64,000 nucleotides of DNA from positions 310,001-374,000 of the forward strand of contig CAWHFX010000005.1 of assembly GCA_963828715.1 (NCBI GenBank), read 5' to 3'. The notes beneath the pieces were generated by a model. It did not search any database. It worked only from the letters and a program-made list of their open reading frames with translations, and had not been told where the DNA came from. The DNA is from JAQGMV01 sp963828715. GTDB taxonomy: Bacteria; Pseudomonadota; Gammaproteobacteria; Burkholderiales; SG8-41. A program made the translations under genes and the position numbers. How positions within the stretch are numbered: the stretch's first letter is position 1; each line of letters begins with the position of its first letter. Below, one piece after another: positions 53,290-62,588 of this stretch.

Positions 53290-56200
53290 ACGTACCGACA
53301 TCAAGTCGATCCTCATACTCGGCGCGGGTCCGATCATCATCGGGCAGGCGTGCGAGTTCGACTATTCCGGTGTGCAGGCCTGCAAGGCGTTGCGGCAGGA
53401 AGGCTATCGCGTCGTCCTCGTCAACTCGAATCCGGCCACGATCATGACCGATCCCGAGATGGCCGACGCGACCTACATCGAGCCGGTCAACTGGCAGATG
53501 GTGGAGAAGGTGATTGCTCTGGAGCGGCCGGACGCACTCCTGCCGACGATGGGCGGACAGACGGCGCTCAATTGCGCACTCGATCTCGCGAAGCACGGTG
53601 TGCTCGAGAGATACGGCGTCGAAATGATCGGCGCCTCGCGCGAGGCGATCGACAAGGCTGAAGACCGCGAGAAATTCAAGAAGGCGATGTCGCGCATCGG
53701 CCTGGCGAGTCCGCGTTCTGCGCTCGCCCACAGCATGGAGGAAGCGCTGCAGGTGCAGGCGATGGTCGGCTATCCGACCATCATCCGGCCGTCCTTCACG
53801 CTCGGCGGCACGGGCGGCGGCATCGCGTACAACCGCGAAGAGTTCATCTCGATCGTCGAGCGCGGACTCGACGCGAGTCCCACCAACGAGGTGCTGATCG
53901 AAGAATCCGTGATCGGCTGGAAAGAATTCGAGATGGAGGTGGTGCGCGACCGCAAGGACAACTGCATCATCGTGTGCTCCATCGAGAACTTCGATCCGAT
54001 GGGCGTGCACACCGGGGATTCCATCACCGTCGCGCCCGCGCAGACGCTGACCGACAAGGAATACCAGATCATGCGCGACGCCTCGATCGCGTGCCTGCGC
54101 GAGATCGGCGTCGACACGGGCGGATCGAACGTCCAGTTCGGGATTGATCCGCAGACCGGGCGCATGGTCATCATCGAGATGAATCCGCGCGTGTCGCGAT
54201 CCTCGGCGCTCGCATCGAAGGCGACGGGCTTCCCGATCGCGAAGATCGCCGCGAAGCTCGCGGTGGGCTACACGCTCGACGAGCTCCGGAACGACATCAC
54301 CAGCGGCGCGACGCCGGCTTCGTTCGAACCGACGATCGACTACGTCGTGACGAAAGTGCCGCGGTTTGCTTTCGAGAAATTCCCGCAGGCCGACGACCGC
54401 CTCACGACACAGATGAAGTCGGTGGGCGAAGTGATGGCAATCGGCCGCACGTTCCAGGAGTCGGTGCAGAAGGCGTTGCGCGGTCTCGAAACGGGCTCGG
54501 ATGGCTTCGACGAGCGCACGACCGATCGCGACATGATCGAAAACGAGCTCGGCGACCCGGGTGCGGATCGCATCTACTACGTAGCGGACGCATTCCGCCT
54601 GGGCATGTCCGTGGAGGAAGTGCATGAGCTCTCCCGGATCGATCCGTGGTTCCTGGCGCAGATCGAGGATCTCGTGCGCATGGAAAAAGAGATTGCCGGC
54701 CATGCGTTCCTGATCGCGGAGGCGGACGATGTCAGGCGCTGGAAGCGTGCGGGCTTTTCCGACCGGCGCATCGCAAAGCTCACCGGACTCACGCCGAAGG
54801 AAGTAAGCGACACGCGACACGCGCTCAACGTGCGGCCCGTCTATAAAAGGGTGGACACGTGTGCGGCAGAATTCGCGACCCGTACGGCGTACATGTACTC
54901 GACGTACGAAGAAGAATGCGAAGCGCAGCCGACGGACAGGCGCAAGATCATCGTCCTGGGCGGTGGACCTAATCGCATCGGCCAGGGCATCGAGTTCGAT
55001 TATTGCTGCGTCCACGCCGCGTTCGCGCTGCGCGACGACGGGTTCGAGACCATCATGGTCAACTGTAACCCGGAAACGGTGTCGACCGATTACGACACGT
55101 CCGACCGGCTCTATTTCGAGCCGCTCACGCTGGAAGACGTGCTAGAGATCGTGCACGTCGAGCGGCCGTTCGGTGTGATCGTGCAGTTCGGCGGACAGAC
55201 GCCGCTCAAGCTCGCGCGGGACCTCGAGGCGAACGGGGTCCCGATCATCGGCACCACGCCCGATTCCATCGACATCGCGGAAGATCGCGAGCGGTTCCAG
55301 AAACTGCTGACCAGGCTCAAGCTGAAGCAGCCGGCGAATCGCACGGCCCGCAGCGCCGCGCGGGCGCTCAACGCGGCTCAGGAGATCGGCTATCCACTGG
55401 TGGTGAGGCCTTCGTACGTGCTCGGCGGCCGTGCGATGGAAATCGTCCATGAGCAATCCGATCTCGAGCGCTACATGCGCGAGGCGATCAAGGTGTCGAA
55501 TGACTCGCCGGTCCTGCTCGACCGGTTTCTGAACGACGCCATCGAAGTCGACGTGGATGCGGTGTCGGACGGAACCGAGGTGATCATCGGCGGCGTCATG
55601 GAACACATCGAGCAGGCCGGCGTGCATTCCGGCGATTCCGCGTGCTCCTTGCCGCCGTTTTCGCTCGCACCGGAATTGCAGGATGAACTGCGCCGTCAGA
55701 CGGTCGCGATGGCACGTGCTTTGAAGGTGATCGGTCTCATCAACGTCCAGTTCGCGATCCAGAACGGCGTGGTTCATGTGCTGGAGGTCAATCCGCGGGC
55801 GTCGCGGACGGTTCCTTTCGTATCGAAAGCGACCAGTCTGCCGCTCGCGAAAGTCGCCGCGCGATGCATGGCAGGTAGGTCTCTGAAGGATCAGCAGGTG
55901 AAAGGCGAAATCATCCCGCCGTACTACTCGGTCAAGGAGGCGGTGTTTCCATTCATCAAGCTGCCCGGCGCCGACACGATTCTCGGCCCCGAGATGAAAT
56001 CGACCGGCGAAGTGATGGGCGTAGGAGAGACGTTTGCGGAAGCGTTCGTGAAATCGCAGATGGCGACCGGCGAGCGCCTGCCGGCCTCCGGTAAGGCTTT
56101 CCTGAGCGTGCGCGACTCCGATAAAGAGCGTGTGGTCGAGATTGCGCGCTCGCTGATCGGATTGGGTTTCACCATTGTCGCGACGCGCGGCACCGCCGCT

Positions 56201-56497
56201 GCAATCGCGCGCGCCGGGCTTACGGTCACGGCCGTGAACAAGGTGGCCGAAGGGCGGCCGCACATCGTGGACATGGTCAAGAATGGCGAAATCGCTATGA
56301 TGGTGAACACAGTCGAAGACAGGCGCTCGGCGATCCGCGACTCGTATCAGATACGCCGAACGGCGCTGCAACATCGTGTTTCGCTCTTCACGACGCTGGC
56401 GGGTGCTCGCGCGGGCTGCATGGGCATCGAGCAGGCGCGCGAGCTGCGGGCTTATCGCGTGCAGGCGCTGCACGGCAGTCTCACTTCCACGGCGTGA
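53282..56497 (+). CDS. carB: Carbamoyl-phosphate synthase large subunit
   Basis: 1071 residues, uninterrupted. Two ATP-grasp halves: the first (to about 400) activates bicarbonate (ILILGAGPIIIGQACEFDYSG, RPSFTLGGTGGGIA), the second (about 555–935) phosphorylates carbamate (VLGGGPNRIGQGIEFDY, VRPSYVLGGRAMEIV). Between them is the oligomerisation domain (GLTPKEVSDTRH). The C-terminal MGS-like allosteric domain (about 940–1071, GFTIVATRGTAAAI) is complete. GTG start inside the end of carA; greA follows after 10 bases. Confidence 0.99.
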   Translation: MPKRTDIKSILILGAGPIIIGQACEFDYSGVQACKALRQEGYRVVLVNSNPATIMTDPEMADATYIEPVNWQMVEKVIALERPDALLPTMGGQTALNCALDLAKHGVLERYGVEMIGASREAIDKAEDREKFKKAMSRIGLASPRSALAHSMEEALQVQAMVGYPTIIRPSFTLGGTGGGIAYNREEFISIVERGLDASPTNEVLIEESVIGWKEFEMEVVRDRKDNCIIVCSIENFDPMGVHTGDSITVAPAQTLTDKEYQIMRDASIACLREIGVDTGGSNVQFGIDPQTGRMVIIEMNPRVSRSSALASKATGFPIAKIAAKLAVGYTLDELRNDITSGATPASFEPTIDYVVTKVPRFAFEKFPQADDRLTTQMKSVGEVMAIGRTFQESVQKALRGLETGSDGFDERTTDRDMIENELGDPGADRIYYVADAFRLGMSVEEVHELSRIDPWFLAQIEDLVRMEKEIAGHAFLIAEADDVRRWKRAGFSDRRIAKLTGLTPKEVSDTRHALNVRPVYKRVDTCAAEFATRTAYMYSTYEEECEAQPTDRRKIIVLGGGPNRIGQGIEFDYCCVHAAFALRDDGFETIMVNCNPETVSTDYDTSDRLYFEPLTLEDVLEIVHVERPFGVIVQFGGQTPLKLARDLEANGVPIIGTTPDSIDIAEDRERFQKLLTRLKLKQPANRTARSAARALNAAQEIGYPLVVRPSYVLGGRAMEIVHEQSDLERYMREAIKVSNDSPVLLDRFLNDAIEVDVDAVSDGTEVIIGGVMEHIEQAGVHSGDSACSLPPFSLAPELQDELRRQTVAMARALKVIGLINVQFAIQNGVVHVLEVNPRASRTVPFVSKATSLPLAKVAARCMAGRSLKDQQVKGEIIPPYYSVKEAVFPFIKLPGADTILGPEMKSTGEVMGVGETFAEAFVKSQMATGERLPASGKAFLSVRDSDKERVVEIARSLIGLGFTIVATRGTAAAIARAGLTVTAVNKVAEGRPHIVDMVKNGEIAMMVNTVEDRRSAIRDSYQIRRTALQHRVSLFTTLAGARAGCMGIEQARELRAYRVQALHGSLTSTA

Positions 56498-56507
56498 CGG
56501 AGTCGAG

Positions 56508-56984
56508 ATGAGCAAGATTCCGCTCACGGTGAATGGCGCCGCCCGCCTGCGTGCCGAGTTACAGGAGCTGAAAGCGGTGCAGCGGCCCGCGATCATCAAT
56601 GCGATCGCGGAAGCACGCTCCCATGGCGACCTGTCGGAGAACGCGGAGTACGCGGCGGCGAAGGAACGTCAGAGCTTCATCGAAGGACGCATCGCCGAGC
56701 TCGAAAGCAAGCTTTCGAACGCGCAGATAATCAATCCGGCGCTGCTCGAGGCGGACGGACGCTGCGTATTCGGTGCCACGGTCGAGCTCGAGGACATGGA
56801 TAGCGGCGAGATCGCCACTTACCAGATCGTCGGTGAGGACGAAGCGGACATCAAGGACGGCAAGATTTCCGTCAGCTCACCCATCGGGCGCGCGCTGATC
56901 GGCAAGTCGGCGGGTGACGTTGCCGAGGTGCAGGCCCCCGGGGGTGTGCGCGAGCTCGAGATCCTGGAAGTCAAGTACGTATAG
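56508..56984 (+). CDS. greA: Transcription elongation factor GreA
   Basis: Stimulates transcript cleavage by backtracked RNA polymerase through its secondary channel. 158 residues from ATG 56508. The N-terminal coiled coil has the acidic tip GDLSENAEYAAAKERQSFIEGR, and the C-terminal domain has SSPIGRALIGKSAGDVAEV. The start right after carB gives a carAB–greA unit, the usual betaproteobacterial order. Confidence 0.98.
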   Translation: MSKIPLTVNGAARLRAELQELKAVQRPAIINAIAEARSHGDLSENAEYAAAKERQSFIEGRIAELESKLSNAQIINPALLEADGRCVFGATVELEDMDSGEIATYQIVGEDEADIKDGKISVSSPIGRALIGKSAGDVAEVQAPGGVRELEILEVKYV

Positions 56985-57039
56985 CGACGCCCGCCCGGTC
57001 GCCCCGGCCGACCGAATCCCTGCGCGTGCAGCGTTGCGT

Positions 57040-57372
57040 CTACCGGGTCTTGCGCTTCGAGCGCATCTCCTGCTTTACCTCAACCGCCGTCGGCGGCTTC
57101 GGACGGTAGATTACGAGCATCTTGCCGATGGTCTGAACCGGGCCAGCACCCGTTGCTTCGCAGATTGCCGTCATGAGATCGCGGCGGGCGGTTCGCCCGT
57201 CATCGCCGAGGACCCGAATCTTGATGAGCTCGTGGCTGCGAAGACCGACGTCGATTTCGTGCAGAACCTGCGGCGTGAGGCCCGCGTCCCCGATGATGAC
57301 GACGGGGTTCAGATGGTGGGCACGGGATTTCAGATGCCTGCGTTCAAGTGGGGTGAGTGACACTGTGTCCAT
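57040..57372 (-). CDS. yhbY: YhbY/CRM-domain RNA-binding protein
   Basis: 110-residue CRM-domain protein associated with pre-50S ribosomes in E. coli. Motifs: LTPLERRHLKSRAHHLNPVV, the GxxG-type loop IIGDAGLT, ELIKIRVLGDD, and VQTIGKMLVIYRP. It is transcribed opposite to its neighbours greA and rlmE, divergent from rlmE. Confidence 0.95.
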   Translation of the reverse strand: MDTVSLTPLERRHLKSRAHHLNPVVIIGDAGLTPQVLHEIDVGLRSHELIKIRVLGDDGRTARRDLMTAICEATGAGPVQTIGKMLVIYRPKPPTAVEVKQEMRSKRKTR

Positions 57373-57491
57373 CGTCCTAAGTCTCGCACTCGTACGTGAG
57401 CAGACGTGAGTTCTAACCGCCGCTCGGGTACTGCGTTCGCGACGACAGCCGCTCTCGGGCGCACCGCTCGCGGAAACACGGTCGTTCTAAC

Positions 57492-58125
57492 ATGACGCGC
57501 TCGAAAAGCAGCAAGGCATGGCTGCGCGAGCACGTAACGGACCCGTATGTGAGGCGCGCCAATACCGAGGGCTACCGATCCCGGGCGGCATACAAGCTGC
57601 AGCAGATCGCGGCGCGCGACCGCCTTCTGGGGCCCGGCATGACAGTGGTCGACCTCGGGGCGGCGCCGGGCGGCTGGTCGCAGGTGGCGGCGGAGGCGGT
57701 CGGCCCGAATGGCTTCGTGCTCGCCGTAGATGCGCTGGAGATGGCCCAACTGCCTGGGGTGACGGTGATCTGCGGCGATTTCCAGAGTACCGAGACGCTC
57801 GAGGCAGTGGAACGTCACTCTCGCCGGCCGACAGGCGGATGTTGTGATTTCGGATATGGCGCCCAACTTAAGTGGTGTTGCAAGCGTCGACCAGGCGCGC
57901 TCGATCGCGCTGGCGGAGTTGGCCCTCGATTTTGCCCTGAAGCATTTGAAACCGCAGGGTAAGTTCCTGGTCAAAATGTTCCAAGGCGCGGGCTACGAGC
58001 AGTACGTCGCCGCTTTGCGACGCCGCTTTTCTTCAGTCCAGATCCGCAAGCCGAACGCGTCCCGCAGCCGTTCCAGCGAGGTATATCTGGTCGGCAAAGG
58101 ATTGCGGGAGATCGTGGCGCAGTAG
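57492..58125 (+). CDS. rlmE: 23S rRNA 2'-O-methyltransferase RlmE (FtsJ/RrmJ), one frameshift
   Basis: SAM-dependent methylation of U2552 in 23S rRNA. SAM motif VVDLGAAPGGWSQ. The K-D-K-E catalytic set is visible: Lys in AAYKLQQI, Asp in ISDMAPNLSG, Lys in FLVKMFQG, Glu in SSEVYLVGKG. One extra base near 57816 breaks the protein between LEAVER and LAGRQADVVISDM; corrected length 210 residues. It precedes ftsH, as in E. coli and most proteobacteria. Confidence 0.96.
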
Positions 58126-58200
58126 CGAAAAGCCGCTAATGGAATGGTTTAGAATCTTCGGTCCACTTGAGCGCGCCCTGATCGGCGCCTAGGAGTCTGC

Positions 58201-60093
58201 TTGAACAACCTGATCAAGAATGTCGCCATCTGGCTGGTGATTGCACTGGTCCTCATGACCGTCTTCAACCAGTTCAGCACGCGGCAGACCACGCAGAAGG
58301 CGATGGAGTACTCCCAGTTCATCGACGAGGTGAAGCAGGGGCGCATCGCCAAGGTCACCATCGAAGGCCGCGTGCTCAAGGGCGTGAAAACCACCGGCGA
58401 ACGGTTTACCACCTATTCGCCATCGGATCCGTGGCTCGTCTCCGATCTTCTGAAAAACGGCGTCATCGTCGAAGCGAAGCCCGAGGAGGAGCCGTCACTC
58501 CTCATGAACATCTTCGTGTCCTGGTTCCCGATGCTGCTTCTGATCGGCGTGTGGATTTTCTTCATGCGCCAGATGCAGGGCGGCGGCCGGGGTGGCGCGT
58601 TCTCATTCGGCAAGAGCCGCGCACGCATGCTGGACGAATCCAACAATACTGTTACGTTTGCGGATGTCGCGGGCTGCGAAGAAGCGAAAGAAGAGGTCGC
58701 GGAGCTGGTCGAATTCCTGCGCGATCCGTCCAAATTCCAGAAGCTCGGCGGGCGCATTCCGCGTGGCGTGCTGATGGTCGGCAATCCGGGCACCGGTAAG
58801 ACGCTGCTCGCACGCGCGATCGCCGGCGAAGCGAAAGTCCCGTTCTTCAGTATCTCCGGCTCTGATTTCGTCGAAATGTTCGTCGGTGTCGGCGCGGCCC
58901 GCGTGCGCGACATGTTCGAACAGGCGAAGAAGCATTCACCCTGCATCGTATTCATCGATGAGATCGATGCGGTGGGCCGGCAGCGCGGCGCCGGGCTGGG
59001 CGGCGGGAATGACGAGCGCGAGCAGACGCTCAATCAGCTGCTGGTCGAAATGGATGGGTTCGAAGCGAACTCGGGTGTGATCGTGATCGCTGCGACCAAC
59101 CGTCCCGACGTGCTCGACCCTGCGCTCCTGCGGCCGGGCCGCTTCGACCGCCAGGTCGTGGTGCCACTACCCGACATCCGCGGCCGCGAGCAGATCCTGC
59201 AGGTGCACATGCGCAAGGTCCCGGTCGCGCCTGACGTGCGTCCGGACATACTGGCGCGCGGAACGCCCGGCTTCTCGGGTGCGGACCTCGCGAATCTCGT
59301 CAACGAAGCAGCCCTGTTCGCCGCGCGTGCCAACAAGCGGCTCGTGGACATGGACGACTTCGAACGCGCCAAGGACAAGATCATCATGGGCGCCGAGCGG
59401 CGCTCCATCGTAATGCCGGAGCACGAGCGGAAGAACACCGCCTACCACGAGTCGGGCCATGCGGTCGTGGCGCGCTGCCTGTCGCGCACGGATCCCGTGC
59501 ACAAGGTGACGATCATTCCACGCGGGCGGGCGCTCGGCGTGACGATGCAGCTTCCGGCCGAAGACCGCTACAGCATGGACCGCGAGCAGATCCTGCAGAA
59601 CATCTCGGTTCTGTTCGGCGGGCGCATCGCCGAAGAGATCTTCATGAACCAGATGACGACTGGTGCCTCGAACGACTTCGAACGTGCCACCGAAATGGCG
59701 CGCAACATGGTCATGCGCTGGGGCATGAGCGAGTCCATGGGACCGATGGTGTATGGCGAGAACGAAGGCGAAGTCTTCCTCGGGCGCTCGATTACCACGC
59801 ACAAGAACGTCTCCGAATCGACGCTGCAGCAGGTTGATGGTGAGATCCGCCGCATCGTCGATCAGCAATACGCGCTCGCACGCAAGCTGATCGAAGACAA
59901 TCGCGAGAAGGTTGAGGTGATGGCGAAGGCGCTGCTCGAGTGGGAGACCATCGACGCCGAGCAGATCGGCGACATCATGGAAGGCCGTCCGCCGCGGCCG
60001 CCAAAGCCCGCGCAGCCGCCGACGCAGCATCCGCCGCGCGATGTAACACCGCCGACGCCCGCGCCAACTACGACCGCTGCGCCGGAAGCGTAG
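58201..60093 (+). CDS. ftsH: ATP-dependent zinc metalloprotease FtsH
   Basis: Hexameric inner-membrane AAA protease that degrades LpxC, RpoH and damaged membrane proteins. TTG start 58201; 630 residues. Transmembrane helices at about 5–23 and 102–122 flank a periplasmic domain. Walker A is GNPGTGKT (about 198–205), followed by the pore loop MFVGVGAARV, Walker B IVFIDEIDA and the SRH NRPDVLDPALLRPGRFDR. Zinc motif HESGH with the third ligand region further on. The tail is Pro/Thr-rich. Ends at a strong terminator. Confidence 0.99.
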   Translation: MNNLIKNVAIWLVIALVLMTVFNQFSTRQTTQKAMEYSQFIDEVKQGRIAKVTIEGRVLKGVKTTGERFTTYSPSDPWLVSDLLKNGVIVEAKPEEEPSLLMNIFVSWFPMLLLIGVWIFFMRQMQGGGRGGAFSFGKSRARMLDESNNTVTFADVAGCEEAKEEVAELVEFLRDPSKFQKLGGRIPRGVLMVGNPGTGKTLLARAIAGEAKVPFFSISGSDFVEMFVGVGAARVRDMFEQAKKHSPCIVFIDEIDAVGRQRGAGLGGGNDEREQTLNQLLVEMDGFEANSGVIVIAATNRPDVLDPALLRPGRFDRQVVVPLPDIRGREQILQVHMRKVPVAPDVRPDILARGTPGFSGADLANLVNEAALFAARANKRLVDMDDFERAKDKIIMGAERRSIVMPEHERKNTAYHESGHAVVARCLSRTDPVHKVTIIPRGRALGVTMQLPAEDRYSMDREQILQNISVLFGGRIAEEIFMNQMTTGASNDFERATEMARNMVMRWGMSESMGPMVYGENEGEVFLGRSITTHKNVSESTLQQVDGEIRRIVDQQYALARKLIEDNREKVEVMAKALLEWETIDAEQIGDIMEGRPPRPPKPAQPPTQHPPRDVTPPTPAPTTTAAPEA

Positions 60094-60134
60094 GAGAACG
60101 CGGGAGGCGCAAGAACGCGCACTCGACGATCATA

Positions 60135-60164
60135 GGGGTAAGGCCGATGGCCTTACCCCTTTTT
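60135..60164 (+). terminator. Rho-independent terminator after ftsH
   Basis: GGGGTAAGGCC and its exact reverse complement GGCCTTACCCC (11 bp, loop GAT) are followed by TTTTT. It lies 41 bases after the ftsH stop and 18 bases before the folP start, so folP–glmM must have another promoter or depend on read-through. Confidence 0.92.
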
Positions 60165-60181
60165 CATTTGTGATTCAGCGT

Positions 60182-61051
60182 ATGGATTATCTTCAATGCG
60201 GCGCTTATCGGCTTTCGCTCGAGCGGCCGCTCGTCATGGGTGTGGTGAACGTGACGCCGGATTCCTTCTCGGATGGCGGTCAGTTTGCGACGGCGGATGC
60301 GGCAGTCGATCATGCGCACAGCCTGATCGAGGAAGGCGCGGATATTCTCGACATCGGTGGGGAATCGACGCGCCCGGGCGCAGCGCCGGTCACGATAGGT
60401 GAAGAATGCCGCCGGGTACTGCCGGTGGTCGAACGTCTTGCTGGTTGCGGCGTGCCGCTCTCGGTCGATACGCGCAGGCCGGAACTGATGCAACACGCGA
60501 TTGCGGCGGGTGCCGCCATGATCAACGACGTGAGCGCGCTGGAGGATTCGCGTGCGCTTCAAGTCATTGCAGGCAGCGCCGTTGCCGTGTGCCTCATGCA
60601 CAAGAAGGGTGAGCCGCAGACCATGCAGCAGAACCCGCAGTACGACGATGTCGTCTGCGAGGTTCGCGACTATCTCGAGAGCCGGGTGCGTGCGGTTGAA
60701 GCAGCCGGCATCGCACGGGACCGGATCGTAGTCGATCCCGGCTTCGGTTTCGGAAAGAACTTCGAACACAACCTCGCGTTGCTGAGGGGTTTGCGGACAT
60801 TGTCCTTACTGGGAGCGCCGGTCCTTGCGGGACTATCGCGTAAGGCAATGCTGGGGCGGCTTACCGGAAGACCAGCCGGCGAACGCGTTCACGCCAGCGT
60901 CGCGGCTGCACTTCTCGCAATCTCAGAGGGCGCTTCGATCGTTCGGGTGCACGACGTTGCCGCGACGCGTGATGCGATCGCGGTTTGGTCGGCGGTGCGC
61001 GGTACAATCCGACCCGCGCCGGCACAGACGGAAAAGGGCAGGCAAGCATGA
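60182..61051 (+). CDS. folP: Dihydropteroate synthase
   Basis: Condenses p-aminobenzoate with dihydropterin pyrophosphate; sulfonamide target. About 289 residues from ATG 60182; a GTG four codons upstream lies just past the ftsH terminator and is less likely. Pterin-site motifs: GVVNVTPDSFSDGG, DIGGESTRPGA, SVDTRRPELM, MINDVSALED and DPGFGFGK; GLSRKAMLG carries the pABA/phosphate residues. Overlaps glmM by four bases (ATGA). Confidence 0.98.
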   Translation: MDYLQCGAYRLSLERPLVMGVVNVTPDSFSDGGQFATADAAVDHAHSLIEEGADILDIGGESTRPGAAPVTIGEECRRVLPVVERLAGCGVPLSVDTRRPELMQHAIAAGAAMINDVSALEDSRALQVIAGSAVAVCLMHKKGEPQTMQQNPQYDDVVCEVRDYLESRVRAVEAAGIARDRIVVDPGFGFGKNFEHNLALLRGLRTLSLLGAPVLAGLSRKAMLGRLTGRPAGERVHASVAAALLAISEGASIVRVHDVAATRDAIAVWSAVRGTIRPAPAQTEKGRQA

Positions 61052-62394
61052 CAAGAAAGTATTTCGGGACCGATGGTGTCCGAGGGAAGGTCGGTCAGAC
61101 CCCCATTACGCCGGATCTCGTGATGAAGATCGGCTACGCCGCGGGCAAGGTCCTCGCGGGACATCGCGCCGCCGGCGACCGCCCGGCGGTACTGATCGGA
61201 AAGGACACGCGCATTTCGGGCTATATGCTCGAATCCGCGCTGCAGGCGGGTTTTTCCGCTGGGGGGGTGGACACACTTCTCGTGGGGCCGATGCCGACGC
61301 CCGGTGTCGCCTATCTCACGCGCGCCTTGCGGCTCTCCGCGGGCGTGGTGATCAGTGCGTCGCACAACCCCTACGACGACAATGGGATCAAGTTCTTCTC
61401 CGGACACGGCACGAAGCTGCCTGACGAGACGGAGCAGGAAATCGAATACGAGATGGAGAAGCCGCTCGAGTGCATGAACTCCGCACGGCTGGGCAAGGCG
61501 CGGCGCGTCGACGACGCGGTCGGGCGCTATATCGAATTCTGCAAGAGCACGTTCCCGGCGCGCATGGACCTGAAGGGTCTGCGGATTGTCGTCGATTGCG
61601 GGAACGGCGCGGCCTACCACGTGGCACCCCACGTCTTTCACGAGCTTGGGGCCGATGTGATATCGATCGGAGTCGGACCGGACGGGCTCAACATCAACGA
61701 CGGCGTCGGCGCCACGCATCCGCTTGCGATGCAGGAAGAAGTACGGCGGATGAGGGCCGATCTGGGTATCGCTCTGGACGGCGATGGCGACCGGGTCGTC
61801 ATGGCGGATGCCGACGGTACGTTGTACGACGGTGACCAGCTTCTCTACGTCGTGGCCCGGCACCGCCATGCGGAACACGAGCTGGCGGGCGGGGTCGTCG
61901 GCACACAGATGAGTAACCTCGGCCTCGAGCATGCGCTCGGCGAGCTTTCCATCCCGTTCGCCCGCGCCAAGGTCGGCGACCGCTACGTGCTCGAACTGCT
62001 TCAGGAGCGTGGCTGGTACCTCGGCGGGGAAAATTCGGGGCATATCGTGTGCCTCGACAAGCACACCACCGGCGACGGCATCGTCTCCGCGCTTCAGGTG
62101 TTGCGCGCGCTGGCGGCCAGTCGCACGACGATTGCCGAGGCGGCTGCACCGGTGTCTCTCTATCCGCAGGTGCTGATCAACGTGGCCGTGAACCGCGGGT
62201 TCGACCCGGGGTCGCATGTCGGCGTGAAGAAGGCGGTCGCCGACGCAGAACGCGAACTGGACGGAAGTGGGCGCGTTCTGCTGCGGGCCTCGGGGACGGA
62301 GCCGGTAATTCGCGTTATGGTGGAGGGCGCCGCCGGGGCGAAGGTCCAGCATTGGGCCGAGACGATCGCGAGGGCGGTGCGGGACGCGACGTGA
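61048..62394 (+). CDS. glmM: Phosphoglucosamine mutase
   Basis: Interconverts glucosamine-6-P and glucosamine-1-P for UDP-GlcNAc, feeding peptidoglycan and lipid A (compare lpxH). 448 residues. Phosphoserine loop ISASHNPYDDNGIKFF, metal loop ALDGDGDRV, sugar-specificity GGENSGHIV, and phosphate-binding RASGTEPVIRVM. Translationally coupled to folP. Followed by repeat family A. Confidence 0.98.
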   Translation: MTRKYFGTDGVRGKVGQTPITPDLVMKIGYAAGKVLAGHRAAGDRPAVLIGKDTRISGYMLESALQAGFSAGGVDTLLVGPMPTPGVAYLTRALRLSAGVVISASHNPYDDNGIKFFSGHGTKLPDETEQEIEYEMEKPLECMNSARLGKARRVDDAVGRYIEFCKSTFPARMDLKGLRIVVDCGNGAAYHVAPHVFHELGADVISIGVGPDGLNINDGVGATHPLAMQEEVRRMRADLGIALDGDGDRVVMADADGTLYDGDQLLYVVARHRHAEHELAGGVVGTQMSNLGLEHALGELSIPFARAKVGDRYVLELLQERGWYLGGENSGHIVCLDKHTTGDGIVSALQVLRALAASRTTIAEAAAPVSLYPQVLINVAVNRGFDPGSHVGVKKAVADAERELDGSGRVLLRASGTEPVIRVMVEGAAGAKVQHWAETIARAVRDAT

Positions 62395-62404
62395 AAGGTC
62401 CACG

Positions 62405-62512
62405 CCGCTCCTCCGGCGTTGCGGTGAGCCGCCGCGTTGCCTGCGGGCGCAACGACAGCGCTTAGGCGCCTTGCGGCGCTACGAATAATCCACCGCTCCG
62501 CCGGCGCTGCGG
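62405..62512 (-). repeat. Dispersed repeat family A, locus 3
   Basis: One full unit starting CCGCTCCTCCGGCGTTGCGG at 62405 and a degenerate second start CCGCTCCGCCGGCGCTGCGG at 62493 (period 88), in the same orientation as locus 2. It shares GCCGCGTTGCCTGCGGGCGC and GGCGCCTTGCGGCGC with the other loci. Lies between glmM and the tpiA promoter. Confidence 0.85.
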
Positions 62513-62527
62513 CACTGCGACGTCGCG

Positions 62528-62557
62528 TTGACCCTCGCGCAACGCACCATGTAAAAT
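62528..62557 (+). promoter_or_regulatory. Sigma-70-like promoter for tpiA
   Basis: TTGACC, an 18-base spacer and TAAAAT, 31 bases before the tpiA ATG and just after repeat A3. Confidence 0.6.
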
Positions 62558-62588
62558 TCAACGGTTTAAGCAGCTTGACTCGGGTTTG

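Noticed and set aside
53066..55015. A 649-codon open frame opposite carA/carB
   Set aside because: Antisense shadow of the strongly conserved carB; composition is His/Arg-rich with no recognisable motif.
60889..62403. A 504-codon frame opposite folP/glmM
   Set aside because: Both plus-strand genes carry all catalytic motifs; the antisense frame has none.
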